Shown here: positions 23,119 to 31,430 of the stretch, in pieces
Numbering within the stretch: position 1 is the stretch's first letter
Layout of the letters: each line of letters starts with the position of its first letter
Assembly (NCBI GenBank): GCA_016720565.1
Contig: JADKKJ010000011.1
Coordinates: forward strand, 744,001-808,000
Length of the DNA stretch: 64,000 bases
Origin: Chitinophagaceae bacterium
Lineage (GTDB): Bacteria > Bacteroidota > Bacteroidia > Chitinophagales > Chitinophagaceae
Direction: 5' to 3'
Made by a program: the position numbers and the translations under genes
Notes under the pieces: generated by a model
What the model saw: the letters and a program-made list of their open reading frames with translations, nothing else
Told to the model about the DNA's origin: nothing
Databases searched by the model: none

Positions 23119-23126
23119 CAAATGTA
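23119..23126 (-). promoter_or_regulatory. Promoter -7 box of feoB (TACATTTG)
   Basis: Perfect TAnnTTTG on the minus strand, 18 bases before the TTG start at 23100. It rules out the upstream TTG at 23121 as initiator. I see no obvious Fur-type palindrome nearby. Confidence 0.5.
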
Positions 23127-23223
23127 AACAGGGTTTATGGTTCCTGATTACGAAATACGGTTTTTGAAAGGCCTTAGCGGGAAAATTGGATCAATTAACA
23201 AGGCAAGATATCTGCCCCATTTA

Positions 23224-23231
23224 TAACTTTG
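23224..23231 (+). promoter_or_regulatory. Promoter -7 box of the M28 peptidase gene (TAACTTTG)
   Basis: Perfect TAnnTTTG ending only four bases before the ATG at 23236, so transcription should start at or next to the start codon (leaderless mRNA). Confidence 0.55.
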
Positions 23232-23235
23232 GCAA

Positions 23236-24918
23236 ATGAAACATCCTTCGATAATTCGTTCGCTGGCCCTGGTCATTTTATTCGCGGCCTGCCATCCTTC
23301 GCGAAAAATAAGCAGTTCCATCGGCCCCAGTGAAATGAATCTCCGTTCGCATATTCAGTTCCTCGCAGATGATAAGCTGGAAGGAAGAAGAACGGGATCG
23401 GAAGGAGAGAGGCTGGCTATGGAATATATACGTGCCGCCTTTCAAAAAAACGGATTGGCACCAAAAGGAGACAGTGGATATTACCAGGCATTTGAAGTAT
23501 ATGATGGAAAGGTATTGGGCGACTCCACCTGGTTCTATCTCAATGGCCATAAACTGGAAGCTTTCAGGGATTTCTTTCCCTTCGCATACAGCGCCAATCA
23601 AAAAATTGAATCCACTCCATCCATTGCTATACAGGAAGCAGACGAACCCTGGTTTTTTGACCTGAAGGAAATACTGGAAGAGAATAAGAACAATACTCAT
23701 TTTGACCTGCCTGATTATATCCGTAAGAACGCGGGCAAGGCAAAAGACAGGGGAGCGGCTGCAGTGATCCTTTACAATAGTTCCTCCATAAAGGATAAAC
23801 TATCCTTCGAGGCAAAGGACCGTACGGCCACAGCAGGCATACCTGTTATTTACCTGAGCAATGAGGTGGCTAAACAATACCTGAAAGACAGCACAGCCAG
23901 CCTCACTGTTAAATTGAATGTTGACCTGCAGGAAAAAAGAAGAACAGGCCATAATGTAATCGGCTATCTGGATAATGGCGCGGCAGAAACAATTGTATTA
24001 GGTGCGCATTTCGATCATCTCGGAAAAGGGGAGGATGGAAACTCAAGGCATATAAACAATGATCCCATCATTCATAATGGAGCAGATGATAATGCCAGCG
24101 GAACCGCAGCTCTGCTGGAACTTTCGCGTACCCTGAAACAAACCAACCTTAAGGGCCATAACTATCTGTTTATCGCTTTCTCGGGTGAAGAACTTGGTTT
24201 ATTTGGGTCAAAATATTTTACGGAGCATCCCAGTATTGACCTGCGAACCGTAGACTATATGATCAATATGGATATGGTAGGCCGACTCAATGATAGCAGT
24301 CGTGTACTTACCATAGGTGGTTATGGCACCTCTCCGGCCTGGTCAAAATATATTGCCCGTGAATTCTATGAGAACTCCGGCGGCCAGAAGAAAAACATCC
24401 CCTCTCTTGTGATCCGTATTGATAGCAGCGGAACAGGACCCAGTGACCATACCAGTTTTTACCGAAAGGATATACCCGTGTTGTTTTATTTCACCGGACT
24501 ACATACAGATTACCATAAACCATCAGACGATGCGGATAAGATCAATTATGCAGGTGAAAGGCTGGTAATCTCGCATATTATTAAATTGATGGAGAGCCTG
24601 GATAAAGAACCAAAACTGGTTTTTACAAAGACCAGGGAAACCAGCAGCACAGGAAGCCGCGCTTTCTCAGTGAGTATGGGCATCATGCCTGATTATACCT
24701 ATTCCGGAAACGGGGTCAGGGCCGATGGCATAAGCGATGGCAAGCCAGCACAAAAAGCTGGATTGAAAGCAGGAGATATTATTCTGCAGGTAGGAGATTT
24801 TAGCATCAGTTCAATGGATAATTATATGCAGGCCCTGGGGAAATTCGTAAAAGGGGAGAAGGCCCTGGTTAAATTCAAGCGCGGAGAAAAGATGATGGAA
24901 GTGACCGTAGAATTTTAA
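23236..24918 (+). CDS. M28 family aminopeptidase lipoprotein with PDZ domain
   Basis: Zinc peptidase of 560 residues. The N-terminus is a lipoprotein signal with lipobox LFAAC, cysteine at 19, so the protein is anchored in an envelope membrane. A PA-type insert (about 90-235) precedes the M28 core, whose ligand blocks are GAHFDHLG, HNGADDNASGTAALL, FSGEELGLFGSKYF, MINMDMVGRL and HTDYHKPSDD. A C-terminal PDZ domain (about 475-560, with SDGKPAQKAGLKAGDIILQVGD) probably binds substrate or partner C-termini. It is 25 bases upstream of the next gene and may lead a three-gene operon. The exact specificity is unknown. Confidence 0.9.
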   Translation: MKHPSIIRSLALVILFAACHPSRKISSSIGPSEMNLRSHIQFLADDKLEGRRTGSEGERLAMEYIRAAFQKNGLAPKGDSGYYQAFEVYDGKVLGDSTWFYLNGHKLEAFRDFFPFAYSANQKIESTPSIAIQEADEPWFFDLKEILEENKNNTHFDLPDYIRKNAGKAKDRGAAAVILYNSSSIKDKLSFEAKDRTATAGIPVIYLSNEVAKQYLKDSTASLTVKLNVDLQEKRRTGHNVIGYLDNGAAETIVLGAHFDHLGKGEDGNSRHINNDPIIHNGADDNASGTAALLELSRTLKQTNLKGHNYLFIAFSGEELGLFGSKYFTEHPSIDLRTVDYMINMDMVGRLNDSSRVLTIGGYGTSPAWSKYIAREFYENSGGQKKNIPSLVIRIDSSGTGPSDHTSFYRKDIPVLFYFTGLHTDYHKPSDDADKINYAGERLVISHIIKLMESLDKEPKLVFTKTRETSSTGSRAFSVSMGIMPDYTYSGNGVRADGISDGKPAQKAGLKAGDIILQVGDFSISSMDNYMQALGKFVKGEKALVKFKRGEKMMEVTVEF

Positions 24919-24943
24919 TTAACTTGTAAGAAGAAATCATTCT

Positions 24944-25393
24944 ATGGCCGAGAAGTCGAATAAGCTGGTCCTCGATAATTCGGAAATGACCGAGGAGTTT
25001 TTTGAGAATACCCGCTTACTGGGCATCATGGCGCCGGTAAAAGATTACCAGTTTTGCTGGCACCTGAACAGTATGATAGGATTAGACTTTCGCCTCAATC
25101 ACGATATAGAGATCCGCCTGGTTAAAAAGAAAAGGGATTATTTTTTTTCTGTCTATGAATTTGCAGAACCCGTCAATTTTCTCTGCCATTACGTTTATAA
25201 TAATAAATTCGACGGAGAATACTTGTTGAATGAATTTCGCCACTTCGATTTTTTATGGCTGATGAAGGGAGATGAAGTGACCAACCAGACATTACAACAG
25301 ACCATTGCCACTATACGAACCATTCCAAGTGTACAGCTTATTACCGAGCTGGCCATCGACAAGATCGAAAACAAAGAGAATTTAGTATTTTAA
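24944..25393 (+). CDS. IPExxxVDY family protein
   Basis: A 149-residue cytosolic protein of a family found only in Bacteroidota. The conserved N-terminal segment KDYQFCWHLNSMIGLDF and the C-terminal IRTIPSVQLITELAIDKIEN KENLVF region fit; the name-giving motif is degenerate here (IPSVQLITE). The function is unknown. It sits between the M28 peptidase (25 bases upstream) and the pterin dehydratase (9 bases downstream), on the same strand. In other Bacteroidota the family is often beside pyruvate kinase or acyl carrier genes, as I recall, which is not the case here. Confidence 0.8.
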   Translation: MAEKSNKLVLDNSEMTEEFFENTRLLGIMAPVKDYQFCWHLNSMIGLDFRLNHDIEIRLVKKKRDYFFSVYEFAEPVNFLCHYVYNNKFDGEYLLNEFRHFDFLWLMKGDEVTNQTLQQTIATIRTIPSVQLITELAIDKIENKENLVF

Positions 25394-25402
25394 AAAAAGT
25401 AT

Positions 25403-25639
25403 ATGTGGCAGACCTCCAATAATAAACTTTATCGCAAGTTTGAATTCAACAATTTCAGTGAGGCGTTTGCTTTCATGACCCGTGCAGCCATGGAGGCAGA
25501 AAAGATGGACCATCACCCCTTGTGGACCAACGTATATAATACGGTGGAGGTGTGGCTGAGCACCCATGATGCCGGCAACGTGGTGACGGAAAAGGACCGC
25601 CTGCTGGCGGAAAGAATGGATAAGATCTATGGTAAATGA
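25403..25639 (+). CDS. phhB: Pterin-4a-carbinolamine dehydratase (4a-hydroxytetrahydrobiopterin dehydratase)
   Basis: A small enzyme of 78 residues that dehydrates 4a-hydroxytetrahydropterin, regenerating the cofactor of phenylalanine hydroxylase. The catalytic signature is intact: KMDHHPLWTNVYNTVEVWLSTHD includes both histidines of the HH pair, the tryptophan and the second-shell THD motif, then VTEKDRLLA. It is somewhat shorter than most members (about 95-110 residues), lacking part of the N-terminal helix. No hydroxylase gene is visible in the window. Its stop codon is immediately next to the stop of the convergent selD. Confidence 0.88.
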   Translation: MWQTSNNKLYRKFEFNNFSEAFAFMTRAAMEAEKMDHHPLWTNVYNTVEVWLSTHDAGNVVTEKDRLLAERMDKIYGK

Positions 25640-26695
25640 TCAGGGTTGAATGAAGACCCTTTTTTCTCCGGGAGCTATCATGCTACCTATCTCCTCCAGA
25701 TGATCATGCAATCCCCATGTACGAAATAAGTCTTTTAGTTTTTCAGCCGCCTGAGGGGCGATGCTGATCAGTAGTCCACCATTGGTTTGCGGATCAGGCA
25801 GCAAGGTGAAGGCTTCCATTACGTTGACGCCTTTTTCAAATTTCACCTTATCACCATAACTACTCCAGTTGCGGGTGGTAGCATCCGGAAACACGCGCTG
25901 GGCAATATATTCTCTTACCCCTTCCTGCACCGGTAGTTTGGAATAAATAATATGGGCGCTGGTATTACTTCCCTCTGTCATTTCAATAAGATGGCCCAGC
26001 AATCCAAAACCGGTTATATCGGTCATGGCATTTATTTCACTGATCTTTCCCAATTCCTCCCCAATACGGTTAAGGGTGGTCAGTTGTTTTATCATCCCTG
26101 CCTGGTGCTCTTCTTTTAGCAGGCCTCTTTTTTGTGCGGTTGACAATACTCCCACACCGAGAGGTTTGGTCAAAAAAAGCAGGTCGCCTTCTTTAGCAGT
26201 ATCATTTTTCTTCAGGTCCTTTAATGCTATCATCCCCGTAACCGCCAACCCAAATATTGGCTCGGGTGAATCAATGCTATGCCCCCCTGCCAATGGAATA
26301 CCGGCTTCAGCACAAACACTGCGACCCCCTTCGATCACTTGCCTTGCGATATCTGCAGAGAGTTTTTCAACAGGCCAACCCAGGATAGCAATGGCCATTA
26401 AAGGTTTTCCGCCCATGGCATATACATCACTGATGGAATTGGCCGCGGCAATACGACCGAATTCAAAGGGATCATCCACGATAGGCATAAAAAAATCGGT
26501 GGTGGATATTAATCCCATACCATTGCCAATATCATAAACAGCGGCATCGTCTTTACTGTGATTACCCACAATGAGTTTATCATTATCAGGTATGGCAAGA
26601 TTGGTTTTTAATATCTCATCCAGCACTTTTGGAGAGATCTTGCAGCCACAGCCGGCTCCATGCGAGTATTTGGTGAGGTGGATCTTTTCAGTCAT
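25640..26695 (-). CDS. selD: Selenide, water dikinase
   Basis: Makes selenophosphate from selenide and ATP, the selenium donor for selenocysteine and 2-selenouridine. The N-terminal active-site segment GAGCGCK has the catalytic Cys at 16 and Lys at 19; the metal-binding GNHSKDDAAVYD and STTDFFMPIVDDP blocks follow. The essential Cys is a normal codon and not selenocysteine. The tRNA 2-selenouridine synthase gene mnmH is two genes upstream on the same strand, so selenium use here is at least for tRNA modification; I see no selA or selB in the window. A perfect -7 box TAACTTTG at 26707-26700 lies four bases before the ATG. Confidence 0.95.
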   Translation of the reverse strand: MTEKIHLTKYSHGAGCGCKISPKVLDEILKTNLAIPDNDKLIVGNHSKDDAAVYDIGNGMGLISTTDFFMPIVDDPFEFGRIAAANSISDVYAMGGKPLMAIAILGWPVEKLSADIARQVIEGGRSVCAEAGIPLAGGHSIDSPEPIFGLAVTGMIALKDLKKNDTAKEGDLLFLTKPLGVGVLSTAQKRGLLKEEHQAGMIKQLTTLNRIGEELGKISEINAMTDITGFGLLGHLIEMTEGSNTSAHIIYSKLPVQEGVREYIAQRVFPDATTRNWSSYGDKVKFEKGVNVMEAFTLLPDPQTNGGLLISIAPQAAEKLKDLFRTWGLHDHLEEIGSMIAPGEKRVFIQP

Positions 26696-26699
26696 TCAG

Positions 26700-26707
26700 C
26701 AAAGTTA
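26700..26707 (-). promoter_or_regulatory. Promoter -7 box of selD (TAACTTTG)
   Basis: Perfect TAnnTTTG on the minus strand, four bases before the selD ATG. selD thus probably has its own promoter in addition to read-through from mnmH and gives a leaderless message. Confidence 0.55.
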
Positions 26708-26720
26708 TGCGGCCCGGGGT

Positions 26721-28406
26721 CTATTTTTTTCTTTTGAAAACAATACCCGAGCTTTTCTGCAGGTCGGAGCTGAAACGAAGATGGTAAATGTCCTCTCCAT
26801 CATGAACTACCAGTAATCCTGTGTTCGGAGGATATTTACCCAGGTTATCGGCAAATAGTACGAGGGTAAAATCATTATTATCTCCCGGTTGAATATAGAT
26901 CGTTTTTTTTATGGCGCTGGCCTTCAAACCCTGCTTCGCCATGGTCAGCTCGCCATTTATATATACAGAGACCGTATCCCCGTCTATCTCACCATTATCA
27001 TAAAGCGAAAGCTCGAGGCTGTCCGATTTGAACAGTACCTCCTGGCTAAATTCAGAGATCCTTCCCCCGATCATCCTGTTCTGCTGGATCAGGTCATCGA
27101 TCTTCTTTGTGCTTTTTACCACCGTAGCTCCGGTTGGAACAGGGATCAAGGGGATCTTTTTATCCTCCTGCTTAGCAAGCGGCGCGCTGGTATGCGGATC
27201 CACCAGGGAAACTGCCAGGTCCTTTGCTTTTTTCTTTTCCTCCTCCAGTTGGGCAAGCTTCTTCTTTTGTTCTTCCTGTGCAATCTTTTTCTTCTCTTCT
27301 TCCTGCGCTATATATTTCTTGCGGTCCTCCTCTAGTTTTGCCAATCGTTTGCGTTCTTCTTCGATCTGGGTGGCTTTTTTCTTTTCCTCTTCAACCTGGG
27401 CGAGCCGGCGCTTCTCTTCCTGCTCTTTAGCTGTCTTTTTTTCTTCCTCCAGCCTGGCCAGTATCCTTTTTTGTTCTTCCTTTTTTTCCTCTTCCAGCTG
27501 AGCTAATTTCTTTTTCTCCTCCTCTATCTGTATGGCTTTCTTTTCCTCTTCCTGTTTGGCCAATAGCCGTTTTTGTTCATCAGCAGCGGCAGCCTTTATC
27601 TTTTCCTGTTCCAGAGCAGCAAGCCTTGTTTTCTCTTCCTCCAGTTGTTTTTGTTTATTCTCTTCTTCCAGCCTTGCCTGTTTTATTCTTTCTTCTTCCT
27701 CTTTTTTAGCCGCTGCAATCCTTTCTTCCAGCGCACTAATTGACTTGTTCAGGCTGGTCTTGTCCAATTCAACTTTACCAGCGGGTGCGATCTCTATTTC
27801 TGGTTTTATGCTGTATTCTGTATTTACAAGTTCAGGTTTTACCCTGCGCATGGCCACTGGTACGGTTTCTTTCTGCTCTTTATAAAAAGCCACTTTATCG
27901 GCCATCTGGAGTTCTTCCAGGTGGGGGAATATTTTTGAATGCGCGAGATCCCGGTCTTCAGCCAGTCCTATCTTACCCGTAATTGAATAGTATTTTTTAT
28001 TGGCGTTTGTTTTCCATGATCCATCCAGGTGCCAGGTACTATCGGCCTTGCTTCTTCTGAAAGTGCTGGTAACCCGGATGCCCTTATCCAGCTTTCCCCT
28101 GAAATTATAGGCAATGATCTCATAATCGGTCACCTCACAAATATCCCCTTCAATGGTACCCTTTACTCTTTTAAGAATATAATAAAGGGTGTCGTTTACT
28201 ATGAATTCACTTCTGGAGTAACCATATACTTTGCCTCTGTATTCAGTGAGCGCGATCTCGAATAACTGGTCTTTTCTAACGGTGTTACTGTCATTACTGA
28301 GTGTGCCACTCCAAAGGCCGGTCAGGCTTTGTCCGTAAAAAAACAAAGGAGATAATAGTAGAAAAAAAACAAGTTTACACTTTCGCTGCTTTTGATCTGG
28401 ATGCAT
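26721..28406 (-). CDS. Exported protein with long Glu/Lys coiled coil, unknown function
   Basis: A 561-residue protein with a signal peptide (hydrophobic CKLVFFLLLSPLFFYGQS). An N-terminal beta-rich domain (about 27-150, with LTGLWSGTLSN) is followed by a long charged coiled coil (about 225-395) made of repeated EEKKKLAQLEEEKK-like units. The C-terminal domain (about 430-561) contains SLYDNGEIDGDTVSVYINGELTMAKQGL, a motif I recognise from other exported Bacteroidota proteins of unknown function. It probably spans or tethers something in the periplasm, which is inference. The start at 28406 overlaps the 3' end of mnmH by 32 bases. It lies between the two selenium genes but has no evident selenium link. 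Confidence 0.75.
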   Translation of the reverse strand: MHPDQKQRKCKLVFFLLLSPLFFYGQSLTGLWSGTLSNDSNTVRKDQLFEIALTEYRGKVYGYSRSEFIVNDTLYYILKRVKGTIEGDICEVTDYEIIAYNFRGKLDKGIRVTSTFRRSKADSTWHLDGSWKTNANKKYYSITGKIGLAEDRDLAHSKIFPHLEELQMADKVAFYKEQKETVPVAMRRVKPELVNTEYSIKPEIEIAPAGKVELDKTSLNKSISALEERIAAAKKEEEERIKQARLEEENKQKQLEEEKTRLAALEQEKIKAAAADEQKRLLAKQEEEKKAIQIEEEKKKLAQLEEEKKEEQKRILARLEEEKKTAKEQEEKRRLAQVEEEKKKATQIEEERKRLAKLEEDRKKYIAQEEEKKKIAQEEQKKKLAQLEEEKKKAKDLAVSLVDPHTSAPLAKQEDKKIPLIPVPTGATVVKSTKKIDDLIQQNRMIGGRISEFSQEVLFKSDSLELSLYDNGEIDGDTVSVYINGELTMAKQGLKASAIKKTIYIQPGDNNDFTLVLFADNLGKYPPNTGLLVVHDGEDIYHLRFSSDLQKSSGIVFKRKK

Positions 28407-29418
28407 GGATGACAAGGTTTGCGTTTTCAGGGGATACAGACTCACAAGATACGTTCTCTAATAACGAATTTATGTTCTCCCGATTGTACAGGGATTTGTG
28501 ATAGAATTTATCGTAATAATTCAGCAGGATGCGGAAACTTTCCAGCGTGTTTCCCTCATCCAGTAGGGCAATGGCATTTTTTGCATTCAAACCACCCAAT
28601 CGTTCTTTGATACGCACAATAGCCTCCTTAAGTTTCTCCTTATCCAGCTTACCATATTCTTCAGTGATATGTTTAAGCCTCTCTTCAAAAGGGATATCCA
28701 GGAAAAATACAGGGGAGTTGCGCATATTCTTCCAAAGCGCATTGGGGATATTTACCAATCCGATACGCTGCGATTCATCTTCCAGCCAAATGGGTTTTGG
28801 AGAGGCTGCTATTTTTGTTAGCTCCATTGATAACAGGTTCTCAAACATTTCCTGGCTTGGCTGAGGAGGTAATCCTATGCTGCCAAAAGCGGAGCCTTTA
28901 TGAATGGCCAATGCTTCCAGGTCAATAACGGGTTCGGCTTGTTTCTCAAGCGATCTCAATAATTCGGTTTTACCACTCCCGGTAAACCCTCCAAGTATAT
29001 TAAGCCTGTAATTAATGGTAAAACTGGTTAGTACATGATTCCGGAAGCTTTTATATCCACCGGAAAGTGTATACACTTTGAATCCATAGAGATCAAGCAA
29101 CCAGGCTACACCAGCGGAACGCATACCACCTCTCCAGCAATAGACCAGCACCTGTTTTGAACCTTTTTTCTCTGCTTCTTCTACCATGGTCCTCATCCTG
29201 GGACCGAAATAATCCAGGCCGATCTTGATGGCCTCTTCCCTGCTTTTCTGTTTGTACGCGGTGCCCACAATTTTCCTTTCTTCATCAGAAAAAAGAGGCA
29301 GGTTGTTTGCGCCGGGGATATGTGCATGATTATATTCCCCCGGACTTCTTACATCGAAGAGGGGGTGCTGATCTATCAGCAAAATGAATTTATCAATGGA
29401 TAATCTTTCTATGGCCAT
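28375..29418 (-). CDS. mnmH: tRNA 2-selenouridine synthase
   Basis: Replaces the sulfur of 2-thiouridine at the tRNA wobble position with selenium, using selenophosphate from SelD and passing through a geranylated intermediate. The N-terminal rhodanese domain carries the catalytic C94 in VYCWRGGMRSAG, and the C-terminal P-loop domain begins GGFTGSGKT (143-151). The length of 347 residues is normal. Together with selD in the same gene cluster, this makes a complete tRNA selenation module. A near-consensus -7 box GAACTTTG lies at 29431-29424, five bases before the ATG. Confidence 0.93.
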   Translation of the reverse strand: MAIERLSIDKFILLIDQHPLFDVRSPGEYNHAHIPGANNLPLFSDEERKIVGTAYKQKSREEAIKIGLDYFGPRMRTMVEEAEKKGSKQVLVYCWRGGMRSAGVAWLLDLYGFKVYTLSGGYKSFRNHVLTSFTINYRLNILGGFTGSGKTELLRSLEKQAEPVIDLEALAIHKGSAFGSIGLPPQPSQEMFENLLSMELTKIAASPKPIWLEDESQRIGLVNIPNALWKNMRNSPVFFLDIPFEERLKHITEEYGKLDKEKLKEAIVRIKERLGGLNAKNAIALLDEGNTLESFRILLNYYDKFYHKSLYNRENINSLLENVSCESVSPENANLVIHASRSKAAKV

Positions 29419-29451
29419 TCCGGCAAAGTTCTATAAATATAAATGAATGAA

Positions 29452-29480
29452 AAAGGCGCGCCTTGGCACGCCTTTCAAAG
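29452..29480 (-). terminator. Intrinsic terminator after rho
   Basis: On the minus strand, AAAGGCGTGCC and GGCGCGCCTTT form an 11-base-pair stem (one G-T pair) with a two-base loop at 29475-29452, followed by more T. It lies about 20 bases after the rho stop codon and just upstream of mnmH. Confidence 0.8.
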
Positions 29481-29497
29481 ATCCTATGATTTATTTA

Positions 29498-31159
29498 TCA
29501 GCCATTCATACTGGCAAGGAATTCTTCATTACTCTTTGTGCCTTTCATCCGGCGAAGCAGTTCAGACATGGCCTCTTCGGTGTTCATATCAGTGAAATAA
29601 ACACGAAGCAGGTTCATACGCTGCAATACATCGCGGTCAAGAAGAAGGTCATCTCTCCTGGTAGAAGAAGCTGTAAGGTCAATGGCGGGATAAACGCGGC
29701 GATTGGCCAGCCTTCTGTCGAGCTGCAATTCCATATTACCGGTACCCTTGAATTCCTCGAAGATCACCTCATCCATTTTACTACCAGTATCTATCAGGGC
29801 TGTAGCCAGGATAGTTAGTGAACCACCATTCTCAATTTTTCGTGCTGCACCAAAGAACTGTTTAGGTTTCTGCATGGCGTTGGCTTCCACACCACCGGAT
29901 AATACTTTACCACTGGATGGGGCCACGGTATTATGCGCACGCGCAAGACGCGTAATAGAATCCAGCAGTATAACCACATCGTGCCCGCACTCTACCAGTC
30001 GTTTTGCTTTTTGTAAGGCTATCGTGGAAACTTTCACGTGTTTTTCTGCGGGCTCATCAAAGGTAGAAGCGATCACTTCCGCTTTTACGCTTCTTTCCAT
30101 GTCGGTCACCTCCTCCGGGCGCTCATCTACGAGAACCACCATCAGGTAACATTCCGGGTGGTTAGTAGCGATCGCGTTGGCCACCGCTTTCAGCAACATG
30201 GTCTTACCGGTTTTTGGCTGCGCCACGATCAACCCCCTCTGTCCTTTACCAATAGGCGTGAACAGGTCAATGATACGGGTAGAATAATCAGATGGTGTAG
30301 TGAACAGGTTTAGTTTTTCAAACGGGAACAAGGGCGTGAGATAATCAAAAGGTACACGGTCGCGCACTTCTTCCGGGCTCTTGTTGTTAATGGTATCCAC
30401 CTTTAATAAAGCGAAATATTTTTCGCCTTCTTTCGGAGGCCTTACAGAACCATAAACTGTATCACCGGTTTTCAGTCCGAATAATTTTATCTGTGAAGGA
30501 GATACATATACGTCGTCGGGAGAAGAGAGATAGTTATAATCGGAAGAGCGGAGGAAACCATAGCCATCGGGCATCATTTCCAGTACACCTTCTCCCTGGA
30601 TCACTCCATCAAACTCTACATTAAAGGCCGGCTCCCTTCTCTGCGGGTACACTTTATTTTGTTGCTGTGGGCCTGTCTGGTCCTGTTGAGGAGGCGCGGG
30701 CTGGTTAGATTCATGGGCAGGTATAACGGGATAATTCGTGTTACTGCTGCTGCTGTTGTTACCGCCTTTTTCTTCCGGGTTCTGTTCATTGTTACCAGCA
30801 CCCATTTCTTCAACGGGGGCTTCCTCTTTTTCTACCGGTTTCTTCCTGGCCTTTTTAATAGGCGTTTTTTCGTCCTTTCTTACAGGCAGATTGGGTTTTT
30901 TAATGCCGGGTTTTTCCTCCCCGCCACTTTCTACTATAGCTTCTTCACTACCGGTTGAGGTGGTTGTTTTTACCACGCGTTTGCGTTTGCCATCATCCGC
31001 TACGGGTGGCACTTTGGAACCAGCAATGGCCTGCACATCCAATATTTTGTATATCAGGTCCTGCTTATTTAATTGTTTGGCGCGGGTGATCTTTAACTCC
31101 TCAGCGATATCAAGAAGCTCCGGAACGAGCATGTCGTTCAATTGAAGTATGTCGTACAT
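29498..31159 (-). CDS. rho: Transcription termination factor Rho
   Basis: Hexameric RNA-dependent ATPase that terminates transcription. The N-terminal SAP-like helix bundle (about 1-50, with NKQDLIYKILD) is followed by a long low-complexity insert (about 55-175) rich in Lys, Glu, Pro, Asn and Gln, then the cold-shock-type primary RNA-binding domain (about 185-260, with GYGFLRSSDYNY) and the ATPase core with AQPKTGKTMLLK, VVLVDERPEEVTDM and the Q- and R-loop regions. The insert is typical of Bacteroidota Rho and may bind RNA or phase-separate. An intrinsic terminator follows. The gene diverges from asnS. Confidence 0.96.
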   Translation of the reverse strand: MYDILQLNDMLVPELLDIAEELKITRAKQLNKQDLIYKILDVQAIAGSKVPPVADDGKRKRVVKTTTSTGSEEAIVESGGEEKPGIKKPNLPVRKDEKTPIKKARKKPVEKEEAPVEEMGAGNNEQNPEEKGGNNSSSSNTNYPVIPAHESNQPAPPQQDQTGPQQQNKVYPQRREPAFNVEFDGVIQGEGVLEMMPDGYGFLRSSDYNYLSSPDDVYVSPSQIKLFGLKTGDTVYGSVRPPKEGEKYFALLKVDTINNKSPEEVRDRVPFDYLTPLFPFEKLNLFTTPSDYSTRIIDLFTPIGKGQRGLIVAQPKTGKTMLLKAVANAIATNHPECYLMVVLVDERPEEVTDMERSVKAEVIASTFDEPAEKHVKVSTIALQKAKRLVECGHDVVILLDSITRLARAHNTVAPSSGKVLSGGVEANAMQKPKQFFGAARKIENGGSLTILATALIDTGSKMDEVIFEEFKGTGNMELQLDRRLANRRVYPAIDLTASSTRRDDLLLDRDVLQRMNLLRVYFTDMNTEEAMSELLRRMKGTKSNEEFLASMNG

Positions 31160-31402
31160 ATAAAAGTCTTAAGGTTAATCACGACTCGAGGTCACAATGA
31201 TGGGAATCTGAAATTTTCTGATTTATGGTTGAACGGAATAAGGCGGTAAACGAGAGCTAAATCCTTGGGAGAACTATAAATTCTATGCCTCTTTCCATTG
31301 CAATTATACAGCTAAATCCTGAAAATCAAAAATTTCCATTGATTTTAAGGTTTTTAGGTACTTCCCGGGTCATTTTTCAGAAGCTCCAAAGCACCTATGC
31401 TT

Positions 31403-31410
31403 TACCTTTG
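31403..31410 (+). promoter_or_regulatory. Promoter -7 box of asnS (TACCTTTG)
   Basis: Perfect TAnnTTTG, 20 bases before the asnS ATG, with only a weak T-rich -33 region. The rest of the 271-base space between rho and asnS shows nothing else that I can recognise. Confidence 0.5.
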
Positions 31411-31430
31411 CCTCCTGCAAAAAGCATACT

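Noticed and set aside
23101..23121. Upstream TTG start for feoB adding seven residues
   Set aside because: The TTG lies within the -7 box TACATTTG; the start at 23100 gives the usual KKDILHIALVGN N-terminus.
27028..27501. Long Ser/Phe-rich open frames on the plus strand opposite the coiled-coil gene
   Set aside because: They are mirror images of GAA/AAG-rich coiled-coil coding sequence, have no start signals and no domain.
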